A stretch of DNA of 64,000 nucleotides from Bedellia somnulentella (lineage: Eukaryota; Arthropoda; Insecta; Lepidoptera; Bedelliidae). A model generated the notes under the pieces. The model was given only the letters and a program-made list of their open reading frames with translations, had not been told where the DNA came from and did not search any database. Below, piece after piece: positions 1-13,500 of the stretch. Location: the NCBI GenBank assembly GCA_963576735.1, contig OY755170.1:25900875-25964874 (forward strand), given 5' to 3'. The position numbers and the translations under genes were made by a program. Within the stretch, counting starts at the first letter, position 1, and the number at the start of each line of letters is the position of its first letter.

Positions 1-56
1 CACCCCAATGGGAACAACGAGCGTGAGTATAAGTAAGTACATACATACATACATAT
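1..56 (+). repeat. Family B fragment (LINE 3'-end type)
   Basis: A short piece reads CCCCAATGGGAAC then GCGTGAGTAT and leads into a GTAT-type tail. The same end recurs at 8655, 15757, 17020 (minus), 19440 (minus), 23085 and 36960 (minus). It looks like the 3' end of a non-LTR element; the parent is not in the window. Confidence 0.5.
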
Positions 57-263
57 ACTCCCGGCTAACGAGCAAAGGAATTATAAACTCCTCAACCACT
101 TTTGGAAGTTGAGTGGGGAAAAGATGGTAAAAATAATGGTTTTTGGTGATGGGTCTCCAACCGCATCGCCCTAATATCCAATAAAAAGCCCCAATACCCT
201 TAGTCACCTCTTACGACACCCGTGGGTAGAAAGGGGTAGCGACATTCTAAGCCGGCACTATAA
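39..263 (-). mobile_element. Family A SINE-like element
   Basis: Reading on the minus strand, the copy runs from the GTGCCGGCTTAGAATGTCGC end to a TATG microsatellite tail. It belongs to the subtype with CCACGGGTGTCG. It abuts the plus-strand family B fragment tail to tail. Confidence 0.8.
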
Positions 264-757
264 GTAAGTCTTTAATTCTTATGAAACATCAAAACATAAA
301 GAGCATCCAATGTTGATCAAATCACATATATAACAATATATGCGACGCCAAAATACGAATTTGACTAGAAAATTAGTGAAATGAACCGAACAATTTTAGC
401 AGTGCTAATTGTTTCGCGTCGCGGGACATATCAAACACCGAATTCCCCAGCTATATTGCAATTAGCTTAATTTATTGTGAACTCAACATGGCAATTTCGT
501 GTCTGCATAACTATCGTCAAAGTAGAAATTTCTATGGATGGATGGAACTTGTTAGAGCAAATAAATAGGAATACATGTAAAACATGCATTGATTCTCGTA
601 TTCATTATATTACTGTATGTCAGTAGTCAGTTACTTTGTATATTTCTGTACAAATATTTTACACATAATATCGTCATATCTTAGTGGTAGACAAACGCTT
701 TTCAAGTAAGAGAAACGACTTAAAATCGTCTGTCGGTTTGTGTTGTGTGGTTTATGT
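264..757. other. AT-rich intergenic DNA, nothing recognised
   Basis: No ORF, repeat match within the window, or RNA signal seen. Confidence 0.5.
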
Positions 758-868
758 ATCAAGGTTGCTTACGTTAAGGGAAAACATTGTGAGGAAACCT
801 ACATTGCAAAATACAACTTATGAAACTTAGCCATGTGACGATGTATTCGTGCAAAGCGGTGATATTAC
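758..868 (+). repeat. Degenerate family C SINE fragment
   Basis: An eroded match to the middle of the family C SINE: GGGAAAACATTGTGAGGAAA, then CATGTGACGATGTATTCGTG. Compare the better copies at 3527 and 39646. Confidence 0.55.
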
Positions 869-3080
869 TTATACTAATATTTTGATTCTATGAAAAAGTA
901 TCCCTGCCCCTCCTTTCGGAGAAATGTCCCATGAACGCTTAGTTTTAGTTTAATAAGTCAGGCTTATGAATCGACAAAATTAAGTTATTAATGAAACGTT
1001 TCATTAATGTAAACTTAGCCCAAAAATTTGTCAGATACGTACAAAATTCTGATGAACTATTTCTGCCTACCCCAGGGGGAACTAGTAAGTACAATATATT
1101 GGTATAATAATCACCCTAGAAAATATCAAAATGGAAAATATGAATGTTCTATGAAGTGTTTTCGGAATAAAAGAGCTTCAAATTAAATGAATAAACATGT
1201 ATAAAAGCCAATAACACAGGACGAGGTAACTTAACCTCGTTCCAGTATATTCAACATCATTAAAGTATCAAAAATCATATTTCTGAAGAGCCTTTTCCGT
1301 GTAAAACTGCTCAACTCAAATAATTCCATCAAGTTACGCTGGAAAAACAATAATAAATAATTTATGTAACAGAATTTTCGTTTTTCATGTCTATTGGGTC
1401 TTTTTGAGTAGCTTAACGTATTTTTATGAATAAAATATTTTAAGAATCTTAAATTTTGTTATCTGTAAAGAAATGTGGTATACAAAAGAAAGATGTCTGA
1501 TGGCTGTAAAGTGATAAGAGTTATGAAGCGAGGATGGTTGTGTCAGTGGTGGTAACGTTTGAACCAAATAGAAAAAATATTTCAAAGAAGAGATCGATAG
1601 CCCTCCCTGCCTTTGCCAAGGGAACTTATGTACAGAGTATATGTATGTGTTTAATTATTACCAATTTTCCTATTTGGATATTGAGTTGCAGTGGTTTACA
1701 AGAACATCATCATCATTTTGAATTGAGATTGATGTTAAGAACTCATTATTTATTGTCATCAGATGTGTGAAACTGCTCTTAAATATATTAACTAGAATTG
1801 ATTATTTATGCAGATGAATTAGGGCAGCGTAGACAGCCGGTTGTTGTGATCTGTAGGTGATGTTTAGGGGAGCCCTTTGTCTGGCGTGGCTCAAAGATAA
1901 TGCTATTACTAGATTTATCCGACACTTCATTTGCAAAAGGAAATATTCATGTTTTTCTTTTTGTCTTAACTTAATTTAAAAAAATATTATATTACTGGGC
2001 TTTAAATTCCTCTAGATATTTAAAAAATTGGAATTTAAAACTTTTAAAAAATTTAAGCCGTTCAAAAGCCGCCATTTTACGCGCGCTATACGTGATGTCA
2101 CATGACACGTCCAGTGGGTTTGTGTTTTCCACCTTCCACCTTTGTGTTTTCGACGCCTTTGAATAAAATTTCGTGTCAGACGACGTCAAATTTCGTTCAA
2201 CCGATGATGGCGCGTTTTGGTAGTTTGAATTTCGCTCCCTTATTTTGCACTTTTTGAACATTATTTTAGGGGTTTAAATAATAAGTACATTAAAAAAAAC
2301 CTCTTCATTATAATATTACGATAATAAGTATTCGTGAAAAAAAGTTTTAGGGCATTAAAAATTTTATGCATATTCCCTATTATATAAGACACGTGTTTGA
2401 AGGATTACAGAATAATAATTGTACTATTTACTTTATATGATATTATTTAAGATTATCCCAAATTATTGTTCACTTTTAGTTAACATAAATAAAGAACCAA
2501 AATATTCAATAAAAACATATTTTCTACGCAGACGATATTATTATATTTATTTACGTTATTTATTATACTATTGGAGACTATTGGAGAATAATTAAAATAA
2601 CAATAGGACTATACACTATCACAGTTGGAATATTGGTTAAAAAACAAATCTGAAGCTAATTTTAATTAAAATACACTTAATTAATTTCACTTTCGACAAA
2701 AAGTACAATCAAATTTAAAATACGAGTATATAATGAGAATGACATAAAATCTTAATTTGTAAGCTCAATTATTTAATTTTTATTATTTAATTAGAAAATA
2801 AAGAGTTAACTTTTGTACCAATATTGATTCAGCATCCCTTATTGAAAAATCTCGATTAAACTATCTCTATACGCGTTGGATAAACTAAAAACAGGTACTG
2901 CCTTAAAAGAAACCCAAGCGCCTATTATGCATGCATGGTTAGTTATCATAATTTACAGTGCTTTGGAGTAATGGCAGAAAAACACCAAAATAGTTCATAC
3001 TTCCATAAAATGCACAATGCTACAACGAACATGTGAAAAAGCAATCTGTAATCTCACTTTGTTCAATTAAAAATACTCAT
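869..3080. other. AT-rich intergenic DNA with a possible LINE 3' remnant
   Basis: There is no supportable gene. Positions 1824-1890 (GGGGAGCCCTTTGTCTGGCG) resemble the 3' end of a lepidopteran LINE, with low confidence. Positions 1980-2270 are somewhat GC-richer, with an 89-codon minus-strand ORF that I do not recognise. The rest is AT-rich and featureless. Confidence 0.4.
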
Positions 3081-3400
3081 AATTTAAATCTTTTTGTTCA
3101 TTAAAACCTCATGTGGGGATTATTACTAATAAATAAAGAATAAATAAAGGAAAGAACAATTTCGACACAGGCGGGAATCGAACCCGCGACCTCGGGTATA
3201 CGCCCCGACGCTCTGCCAACTGAGCCACCGTGTCAATTGGCTGCCAGTGCGAAATTCTTCTATCCTTTATTTCTTTTACACGTTTAATTAGTGTTTGCGT
3301 TTTCTACCTCCGAATTTTAACTAATTCGGAATTTTATTTATTCTTTATTTATTAGTAATAATCCCCACATGAGGTTTTCATGAACAAAAAGATTTGAATT
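3081..3400. mobile_element. Foldback element with tRNA-like core
   Basis: The arms at about 3081-3148 and 3333-3400 are inverted copies of each other over roughly 66 bp with about two mismatches. Key words are CCTCATGTGGGGATTATTAC on the left and its reverse complement on the right. A tRNA-shaped sequence lies between the arms at 3164-3234. A second, internally shortened copy of the same element is at about 52140-52290. No clear target duplication was found. Confidence 0.7.
3164..3234 (-). ncRNA. tRNA-like cloverleaf (probable pseudo-tRNA)
   Basis: On the minus strand these 71 nt fold as a full cloverleaf. The 7-bp acceptor is GACACGG/CTGTGTC, the D stem GCTC/GAGC, the anticodon stem TCGGG/CCCGA, and the T stem GCGGG/CCCGC with loop TTCGATT. 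The 7-nt anticodon loop is GCGTATA, putting C rather than the universal U at position 33, with GTA (Tyr-like) as nominal anticodon. Its place inside a foldback element and the odd position 33 argue for a tRNA-derived repeat rather than a working tRNA gene. Confidence 0.5.
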
Positions 3401-3526
3401 ATGTAATGTACAAGTTATAAAATAAGAAAAAGCCGTGTAGTTTTTAGAATCTAGTATAGAATACCACAAAATTCTTTTGCGTGTTTTTTTTTATAAAAAG
3501 AAGATATACAAGTACTGTAACTAAAA

Positions 3527-3778
3527 ATTTATCATGGTTGTTAACGGTGAGGGAAAACATCGTGAGGAAACCCACATGGCTGAGTTGTACTTAGTCATGT
3601 GACAGTGTATTCGTACAAAATGGCGATAGGCCTGCCCACTATCACGTGAGTACACTGTCCATGCAAAACGTGGGTACTCTGAACACCAGGTGACAATGTC
3701 ACGTGATGTTCAGAAGTATTAGTACCTCTGCCAACCCCATCGGGGATATTCGGCGAGAACGTTTATGTTATATGTTAT
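3527..3778 (+). mobile_element. Family C SINE, 5'-truncated
   Basis: It lacks the tRNA head but keeps the body (GGTGAGGGAAAACATCGTGA to CGGGGATATTCGGCG). It is flanked by the 10-bp duplication GTAACTAAAA at 3517-3526 and 3779-3788, which marks a genuine truncated retrotransposition. Confidence 0.8.
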
Positions 3779-3914
3779 GTAACTAAAAGCCTCTTGAAAG
3801 GTATAATGGCTGTAATGTCTCTATGTACTGAACGTATGTTAATTTGGTACTTTTATTGCCTTTTAAGTAAATTGTATCATCGTGCCTAATAAATATTTCT
3901 TTCTTTGATGTTCC

Positions 3915-4070
3915 GCGGGTGTAGTAAGACGCGATTTACGGCTTAGGGGTTTTAAGGGCTTTTCCGACGATGTAGCTTTCATCTGACCTTTGTTTTACAA
4001 TTTTTCCCTTACTTAACTTTCATAAGTTGCTGATTTATTTCTATTTCGAAATCACTGGCTTCCCTTTGCT
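3915..4070 (+). repeat. Very degenerate family A copy
   Basis: Order-conserved words GCGGGTGTAGTAAGACGCGA, TTAAGGGCTTTTCCGACGAT and CTTACTTAACTT match the family A body with heavy decay. Confidence 0.4.
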
Positions 4071-4254
4071 ATAAGTATTAATAGTAGTAATAAAGCTTAA
4101 TGATAATAAAGTACCTACTGAAACTCTTTTTGAACGATTCAAAATCAATGAAACTTAAAAATTCATTCCATTTTTAGTCTCATATAAAACTGCGATTCGG
4201 GTAGGTCACTACACTAACAATTACGTTATGAAGTGACCCATTTGTCACCGTGAA

Positions 4255-4470
4255 TGAAACCTATATTTAAAAGCCTAGTAATTCAGAAGTTCGATTGGCC
4301 TTAAAAACTTGAAGTAATCGCTATTTGATATGTCAACCATATTTCAGTTCTCACAAGTATGAATAAATTAATTGTTTTGCTATTGTCGAGTCTTTTCCGT
4401 CAGTTGTTTGACCGCGGTCGCTAGTGCAACACGCTTTGCCAACGATCGTTGTTTTCAAATTACGCTGTAT
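4255..4470 (+). promoter_or_regulatory. Putative promoter / 5' UTR of the stomatin-like gene
   Basis: This is the region just upstream of the proposed start codon. It has a TATA-like word (TATATTTAAAAG near 4262) and two arthropod initiator-like TCAGTT words (4344 and 4400). None is proven. The true first exon may extend into or beyond this stretch. Confidence 0.2.
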
Positions 4471-4531
4471 ATGAAAACTATGATTGAGATGTCTAGCCAT
4501 CAGAATTTGTATCCAAACATTATACAACAAG
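4471..4531 (+). CDS. Stomatin-like gene, coding exon 1 (proposed)
   Basis: The exon encodes about 20 N-terminal residues starting [12 protein letters not shown]. In-frame ATGs also occur at 4480 and 4489, and any of these could be the start; I chose the first. It ends in CAACAAG before a GTGAAT donor, leaving one base. Exon 2 needs exactly one base to be in frame. The phase fit, the short 217-bp intron and the resulting family-like length support it. The peptide itself is not conserved enough to prove it. Another upstream first exon is possible. Confidence 0.6.
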
Positions 4532-7500
4532 GTGAATTTTTGGACAAAAATTTAATTATTTTTTTTTAATATATACTTTATTTAAAAGGTCGCTTTTGTA
4601 CATTTGTATTAATGGTCATAAATAAAATACATATATATAAGAAAAAAACTTTGTATTCACAAAATAATGTAAATTTTGAGACATAGCCCCTGTAATATTT
4701 AAACATTATTTTTTTATGATAAATATTTTGAAAAATGTTTTTTTTTAGGGAATAATGATGACAATGACTCCGAGTCGAAAACCTGTGGCAAGATCCTCGT
4801 GATCCTGTCGTGGTTCCTGGTCGTCATCACCATGCCGTTCTCGTTCCTCATCTGCTTCAAGGTAACTTTTTTATTACCATTAATTTTATTACGCGTTGAA
4901 TTTTTTTCGAGTTTTAAACTTGTTTCAGTCACAACTAGGTTTTGGAATTGTAGTTCATCCGCGGCAAATAACAAACGTTCAATATGTTTTTCAGGGTAGC
5001 TGTTAATATTTTCTAAAAATCGTTACGCTATAATTTTACGCTGAATTTAGGAATAATATCTTTTTCCAATAAATTCATAACTTTAATTTATTATACACGG
5101 CGGAAGCGTCATTTTTTTTGTTATATTTTATTTAACAATTTAGTCCAGTATCCTTATTTTTAAATAAGAGATATTGATTTGTTTCCTAAAGTTTTGACTA
5201 TAAAATAATTCAGACAAAATAAAAAAAAGAGTTAACTCGGCGAATATTAACAAAGTTCAATATATTTTTCAAGGTAGCAGCTAATATTTTGTAAAATCAA
5301 TATGACATACTATACCGCTCGCTGTGTTCAGGAAAATCATTTTGTTCCAAAAAACATTTGAGTTTCATTACTTATGCACAGCAGCAGTGGCATTTACTAA
5401 AAATATTTTTTCCAATTTTCGTTATATATTTTATTTAATGATTTTGCACAGTATCATAATTTTTCCATAATATATATTGCTAAAGTTTTCACTAAACAAT
5501 ATTTCAGACTACAATAAAGTTTGTAAAATCATCATTTTATACTTTTACCGCTCGCTGTGTTCAGAAAAATTATTTTGTTCCAAAATATCATTTTAATTTA
5601 ATTAGTTATACACAATTTTCATTAACATATTTTGTTTAGAGATTTTCCAAAAAAAGTAGAGATATTTTTTTCATTAGATTTGTTTACTAAAGTATTGACT
5701 TTATTAAAATACACGTTTTTGAGTTATATTAATCCGCAGCAAATTATAAACATTCCATATGTTTTACAAAATAGCAGTAAATATTTCGTAAAATCAATAT
5801 GGCATACTTTACCACTCGCGTGTAGGAAAATCTTTTTTTTCCACAAAGCAATTTTTCGTTATTAAAAGGGTTTGTTTTTCAACGTTATTAATTATATTGA
5901 AGTTTTAAATTTAAAAATGTTGCACAGTTTTACTACTTTTCCATCATATTTTAAAACTTTAAATAGTATTTGTATCTTCTCTTAAAAGCGATGAGTAAGC
6001 CTGAGATTCCTCTCATCTCATTTTTGCTCATTGTTTATTCAAACGCAGTCACTATGCGTGATAATGAATGAAATATAGAATCTTTTTACGGCAAATTAAC
6101 AAAAAGTTATGGTTCAGTTTTAATGTCTTTGTAAATTCAGCCAAAGACACAGAAAACTATGAATTATAACCACATTTTCTTCATATCAATTAAAATTTCA
6201 TATAATTTTACATGAAGATAGATATTGTGTAGTGTTAGAAAAGCTCGGAATAGCTATAGCCCCTTTCTTTTTGTGTATGTTTTTAGGGGGCGACTCAGTG
6301 AATTTGTATTTTTTAAGCGATTTCGGAGCAATGCGGCCAAGACCAACAGCCTAGATTTTACAATATTTTCCCCTCCCAACATCTTAAATTGGCTGAGGAA
6401 TTTCTAATTTGTAGCTCTGGCTACCCTTTCCAAGAATTTGTAGCCGTTAGAGAATGTATGTTAATATCCTGCGTGATATAAAGTATGATGCGCTATGTAG
6501 GCTATTAATGAAAATTTAATGAACTTAATAAACTTACTTATAAAATAGCTTCACCTGTCCCAACTATGTAATTATAGTAACTTATGCATTTTATAATTGT
6601 CATAGCAAATATAGGACGATTATTTCTAAGTTGATAAATAATTCAGTGTAGTTATGGCCGACAGGCATTCTTATGTTACGTTTCCAATTCAATATCGATC
6701 GTAATAATGGTTCCGAGTGTTGTATTGTGTCGAGTTTACTTTTATAAATAACCGATCCTTGGTCAACAAAATGTACGACCAACTACCATTGGTAATCAAT
6801 CTTTGGTAACCTCGATTTTAAAAATGTGTACTGTAAATATCCGTCCGTTTGAAATATTAGTCCGTTTGATTAACTATTGATAAGAGAATAGGGGATTCTT
6901 GCACGGGTATAACTCTCTCTTGACTTTTTTCCATAGTGTATGTACACTTGCGGCTTAAAATTCCAAGGGGTAGCCAGAGCTAATTCTAAAATTAAGAAAT
7001 TAAATTCGGAAGTAGAGTGGGAAAAAGATGGTAAAATAAAGCATGTTTGTTGCTGGGTCTTTTGCCCAAAAATCACTTAAACAGTCCCAAAACCCTAAGT
7101 TAACAATTACGGAAGAAGAAGTTTAATGCTATTCTAAGCTGACACGAAGCAGCAGCTAAAGCATCGAATGTTGGATAAATGTATTTAAAAGCAAAAAATG
7201 ATTTTCCTCTGAGTATAAAAATCGATGGATTCTATTTCGTGGTATTCGAGTAAGGTCTTTTGAGCCGTTAAATAAGTTTCATGTCATAACTCGAGTAAAC
7301 AGGATATAAAAGCTGCTAAAAACCAATTTTCACAAGTTGTTTTCTATTAAGTTATTAAGTTAGCAATAAGGGTTTTAGTTTTCAATAAAAGCAATGGAAG
7401 TATTGTAAAACTGTTACATATTAACATTTTGTAGTAGACTTTAATTTTCCCTCCCGTTGTGTACATAAATATTTTATCCTACAATATTTTGTTTCTTCAT

Positions 7501-10500
7501 TCTCATTTTGACAGTCTTTTTTATCACAACAAATGGAATTAACATTAAATCTGTTTGTGAGGATTAAAATTAATAGTTGATTGCCCTTAAACTTTTATTT
7601 TACATTCGCAGCAAAAATATTCTCTTTGAAACGCTTTTCTTATCGCTACCTCTAAATTTACCACTAAAGCTCTGAGGCAGATACTTTTACTAAACATACA
7701 AATATCCTCCGTATTTTTTTATTTAAAAAACTAGTAGTTGACGCGTTTATACGATATATTTAAGAATATTATATTGAACTTTGATATTTAGAGCAAAGTG
7801 CAACAGGCTTTAATATACATCAAAGTAAGATAATACAGCGGTTTCCATCAATAGATATCAGACGTCCTCTGAATATATATTTTAATAGATACAGCACGTA
7901 ACAGACAGCTCATTAAATTTCATTGATTTTGTATTAGAGGCTTCAGGACGCGACAAATGAAACCTGCCTTTAAGTGATCAAAGTGGCAGACCGTAAAATT
8001 CCTTCACACTGTATAACTTAATAATAAATGTATAATTATATTAAATAATATAGTATAGTGTATATTAAATAAATGTATAATTTAATATACATTTTACTTA
8101 ATATCAAGTAATAATTAGATTTATTATATTTGATTCGCTATCAACATATTGGTATAGAAAATTCCATCCCAAATTTTTGGCAAGCGACGTCAAAAACACT
8201 CTATTCGGGGTAGGTTCGAGACCTACGGTGGGGATGTCCTAAAGGATTGTACATGAATATAACCCCCTTGAACAATCACAGAGGGAAGATATAAAAAGCT
8301 TTAAACTCATAAGCACCGCATTTTAATCTCTTATTTTAACCAATTCTCGAATTTATCTTCTTCTTTCATGACCATAAATAATTATTGTATGAATATATAG
8401 GTATACCTGTTAAAAATGTTGTTATTATATATTATCAATACAATTCTCTTCTCATGGGTTTCACAGAAGGATATGAAGAGATCTAGAACTTAAATGTTAT
8501 AATATATCACAAATTCAGACACTATGCCTATATTTTTACTTATTTCTACCTCCATAGGATAGAAAGCAAAGAGTGCATAAATATAATAAAATAACTACAG
8601 CATGCAAATATATGTATAAAAATATTGATAAATGTAAACAAAGCCTGAGAGGTATGCCAGAACCGTAAAAAGTGGCGGTTGATAGTCTCTCCCAATGGGA
8701 AATATTGACGTAACTTGAAGTTTGTATGTATGTTAATTGTGAATTAAATCATAAGTTATATAAGTTGCCGTGTAGTGCCGGCTTAGAATGTCGCTACCCC
8801 TTTCTACCCACGGGTGTCGTAAAAGGCGACTAAGGGTATTGGGACTTTTTTTTGGATTTTTGGGCGATGCGGTTCTCCAACATACCATCACCAAAAACCT
8901 TTATTTTACCGCCTTTTCCCCACTCAACTTCCAAAAGTGGCTGATGAATTTATAATTCCTTGGCTCTGGCTACCCCTTCTAGGGAATTATAGCCGTGAGT
9001 ATATGTATGTACGTATGTATGTGTGTTATATAAGCAATTTTTGCGATAGTATTGTTAAATTATTTTAGGAACTTTAGAAAAGCTCGCAATTTAGGTTGTT
9101 TGTGATTTACAAATAAGAAATAATGAAGTCTGATAGTAGAAAAAGTTAAAGGAGTCTCTCAATATTTTAGCACCTTTCGAAAAACCTTCATAGTTCAGAC
9201 GTCCACTAAGTCTCAAGAAGAAAACTGAAACGGTTGGCTATTCTTTAAGCACTCGAAAGTGCCGGCTTAGAATGTCACTACCCCTTTCTACCCACGGGTG
9301 TCGTAAGATGCGACTAAGGGTATGGGCCTTTGGGCGATGAGGTTAAAGATCCATCACCAACAATCTTTATGTCCACCGTCTTGTCCCCTTTCAACTACCA
9401 AATGTGGCTGAGGAGTTTCTGGCTCTGATGTTCTGGCTACACCTTTTTGGGATTTATGGCCGTGAGTATATGTATATACGTATGCACTCCGAAAGTAAAG
9501 ATTATTACATACATACAGATACTCACGGCTATAAATCCCTAGAAGGGGTAGCCAGAGCTAAGGAATTAGAAATTCATCAGCCACTTTGGTGTTGGGAAAA
9601 GATGGTAAAATAAAGGTTGTTGGTGATGGGTCTCCAACCGCATCGCCCAAAAATCCCTTAATAGCCCCAATACCGTTAGTCGCCTCTTACGTACACCCAC
9701 CGGAAGAAATGGGGTAGTGCTATTCTAAGCCGACACTACACAGTAAAGATTATTGTAATGCTTTCAATGTGTGAGTGCAATGCAAGAAGTGTTCACCTGA
9801 AATTATCAGTTGTAAAATATAAGCAAAGCGAATATGATCAAATTGGGATTAGTTTTAAATAGAGATATTAATATTATCGAACCTATTCATGTTGTATTTC
9901 AGCTGACTTAATATGATCTGATTGAGCAATTAATACGGCCTATTTAATCTGAAACTGTATTGCAGTTTAACTATGGGCTGAAAAATATTATTCATACACG
10001 TAACATACGTCATTAATTTCCATTGAGGTAGGCAGAGTTCAGCTATGTTACACACTATTTTTACAATTCTGGCTTACTTCTCCTCCCTTATCTACATTTG
10101 TCTATCTACATGCCTTTTATGCACATTTTCTTATCTTCTAAAATAACAATTGGCATTTTTTTTACTTATTAATGATTTATTTAAAACTTACATTATAACA
10201 GTTGCTACCCTTTTTAGTGAAGCGTCGTGATAATATGTATCAACTTTCCCTTTTTTTCATTAACCCTTGACATTAACCCTGCTTGACCTAAAAACTTTAT
10301 TCTAACAAAGAAAACGTTTTGAGCTGTTTTCTATTTTTATGTTCTTTTTTAATATGTCACATATCACTTAAGCTCCGCTTTGCGGTTTCCATTTTTGTAT
10401 ACAGGCTGGTTCAATTGAGAGCGATTTTTTACTGTTTTGTCATTCTGCGAGGGTTTATGCATGCGAATTTATGTACATTTTATTATTTTTATATTTACAT

Positions 10501-13500
10501 AAATAAAATCTACAAGTGGCAATCTACAGTCTCTGTCTATCCCAATGAGAATTGAGGGCGTAAGTCTATACTTACGCCCTCAATTCCGTATGTATAAAAT
10601 CTATATTAGTAGGGTTTGTGCAAAGGCAAAATTGTAGTTTTTTGTAAATTTTATGTCATATTAATTTCAAAAGTTTTACAAATTAAACAACAGTAAAACA
10701 AAAGTATATAGATTTTTTTAGTCAAAATATTTGAAACCATGAAAACCATATTGTTTTGAAATGTATATATCATTATTAAATATGGGAATATTATAATGTT
10801 AGTACCATTCGGTAATACATATTTACATAAATCTAAGATCACATATTTGACTCATTTATTGCCTATGTAAATTAATTCAAATTTTAAACCCTGCTTACTG
10901 TGAAGGTTACTTTTACAATTAATGTTTAGTACGATTACCAAAAGTTAGCAAGATGAATTTCTGTTCGAGCACAAATTTGTTAGAAAATTGTTGTTGAAAA
11001 ATTTCCAGACGTTTCTAGCAATGCTAAATGAAAAGTTGAGAAAGTCTTGTAAAAGTAGTATCTGGATTTCTGAGTAGAAGCGAAGTTGAAAAAGACACAT
11101 AGAAACTTGTGGATTTTATGAAGTAACATATCAAAACTTAAGATTATAGACTATGTTTCAAATAGTCGCATGCGGTTTGAATATTTTTAATGCCTATTCG
11201 AAGAGTTGTTTAACGGACATTACTTAAACTTAAAATATCTATCTCATTTAAACCTTGCATTTTATATAAAAATGAGTATTTACGTCGTCGTCAGACATAA
11301 ATAAATCAAAAAATACTTAAATACTTTCAAAAGGACGCCAATCCTTAACGTGCCTATTCGGATGTGTCGTGTCTATGCTATCAGTCAATAGATGATTAAT
11401 TTTAAATTATTCTTTAATAACAACGAGTTTTATTTCTCTTTTAAGCTACTTTTAAGTAAACTGTTCTATTTTTACTTCAACTATGGAGTTTTTAGTCTAA
11501 GTGATTTTGAGATGATTTAATATATTTTTTTGTTTTCACAATGAAAACATTTAAGTTAAATATCAAACTCATAAATCTAAATTTTTAAAAGAACCAATAG
11601 ACGAGATAATATATACACACTGTTCAACATAGCCCATGACTAGCGCATAATATCATATTCTGAAATGCTATTCAAAGCTCATATTTCCCGAATGAAATGG
11701 AGCACCCTGTACAATAATAGAGCTCGGAACACCAGATAAGTTTCATCCTGTCAACAGCTCACCACTGAAATGGCGAGCAATGGAAACCAGCCGTCACCGC
11801 CGCCACTAGGGCACCCTTTATATATCTGCCAACAATCTTCGTCTTACTAAGACTATATCATTTTTACTAGATTCAAGTATACTGCGCTGGAAAATGGTTT
11901 GGATTTCTTTAATGCATATTAGGAAATCGTAAAGCGTGAAAGTTTCAGTAACAAAAGTTTACAAAACCCTATCTTTTTTTACACTTGCGACATTACATAC
12001 AGTGAATATTTATCCAGCTCAATGACTAATAGTACTGATTGCAAAATGGCGCGGTGTTCGTCTACCGCAGGGACAAGATAATCCATCTACTGATTAATTT
12101 TCAATGCAACGTTCTAGATTAAGACCTCGCTTAGCAAACGCTTGGGAAACTGGATTTCCATTTACTTAGCTGATAAGTTTCGGATTTGTTTGATTGAATA
12201 TCGGAAGACTTTCTAGTGATAGGTGAACTTTTTAAAGGATAGATGAGAGATAGCGCCTACAGTTAGAGGTCAGATGTAATCCAGTAATCACATTAACTCT
12301 GATGATTTTTAGTGTTTATTGCTCTGAAAAGATATGTCTTATCCACATCATGAATGTTATATTTATATTTTAGTATGCGTGGAAAAGATGAAAGTGTATG
12401 CTTGGGGGCTAGACCCTTTACCAACATTATTTGTTTTAGTATTTCCCCCAACAGACCTCCATAAGTGGTTGACAAATTTCATTTTCTACCGCACTGACTA
12501 CCACTTTTTGGGATTAATACATACATACATACATATACTCACGGCTATATTTCCCTAGAAGGGGTAACCAGAGCTAAGGAATTATAAATTCCTCAGCCAC
12601 TTTTGGAAGTTGAGTGGGGAAAAGATGGTAAAAATAAAGGTTATTGGTGATGGGTCTCCAACCGCATCGCCCAAAAATCCAATACAAAGCCCCAATACCC
12701 TTAGTCGCCTCTTACGACACCCGTGGGTAGAAAGGGGTAGCGACATTCAAGCCGGCACTACTCGGCATTCGGATTAATAACCATGTATATTTTTGGGATT
12801 TAGTATAGGTTGATTTATACGTCACAATCACACACTTTTTTCAGATTTTGTTTAGATTTGTACTCCACTTGTTTTATTTACCATGCCATAAATTCCCATT
12901 GGAGTAGGCAGATGCGCTGCTATACCTTTCATGCCGCATTTGTTAATCTTCTCGTACATTTTCTTTTATTCTACGCGATGCATTTGATGTTCGACGCTTA
13001 CCGCTTCAATATTGGTAATAAAAAAGGTACTGTTATAGCAGTTTCGTCGTGATGATTTTTAAGCAGTAAAGGTAAGTAATTCTTGACTCATACTTTATAT
13101 CCATGAATATTTTAGAATAGAATGTCATTAAGAATATCTTGTTGGCTTAGAACTTTACTCACTTCTCTCTGTACCAGGGGTAAGATCAAAGTAAGGTAAA
13201 AGAACAGATAAAAATGATGTGTGAAATTTCGCTCTCCATCCTGTCTTATTTTCCGTAGATTTTATTACAATAGAGGGGAATAGAAAACTACTATTTTATG
13301 ACTTTTTGATAATAATTTTTATAATAGATACGCTAACTTTTAAATAAGCCATGTTCATCTTAAATCATCTTAAATCTCGAATATTCAAGTTAATCAAGCT
13401 TGCAATATCCTACCAAAGTGGCTTAAATCTTACTGATAGAATTCATGAGTTTAACAGCAGGGCATCAAACCCGAAACCTCCGAGCACTTAACCGCCAAAT

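Noticed and set aside
3164..3234. Functional tRNA gene
   Set aside because: C at position 33 and location inside a foldback repeat; kept only as tRNA-like.
4799..4999. 66-codon plus-strand ORF
   Set aside because: It is stomatin exon 2 read through the GTAACT donor into intron 2.
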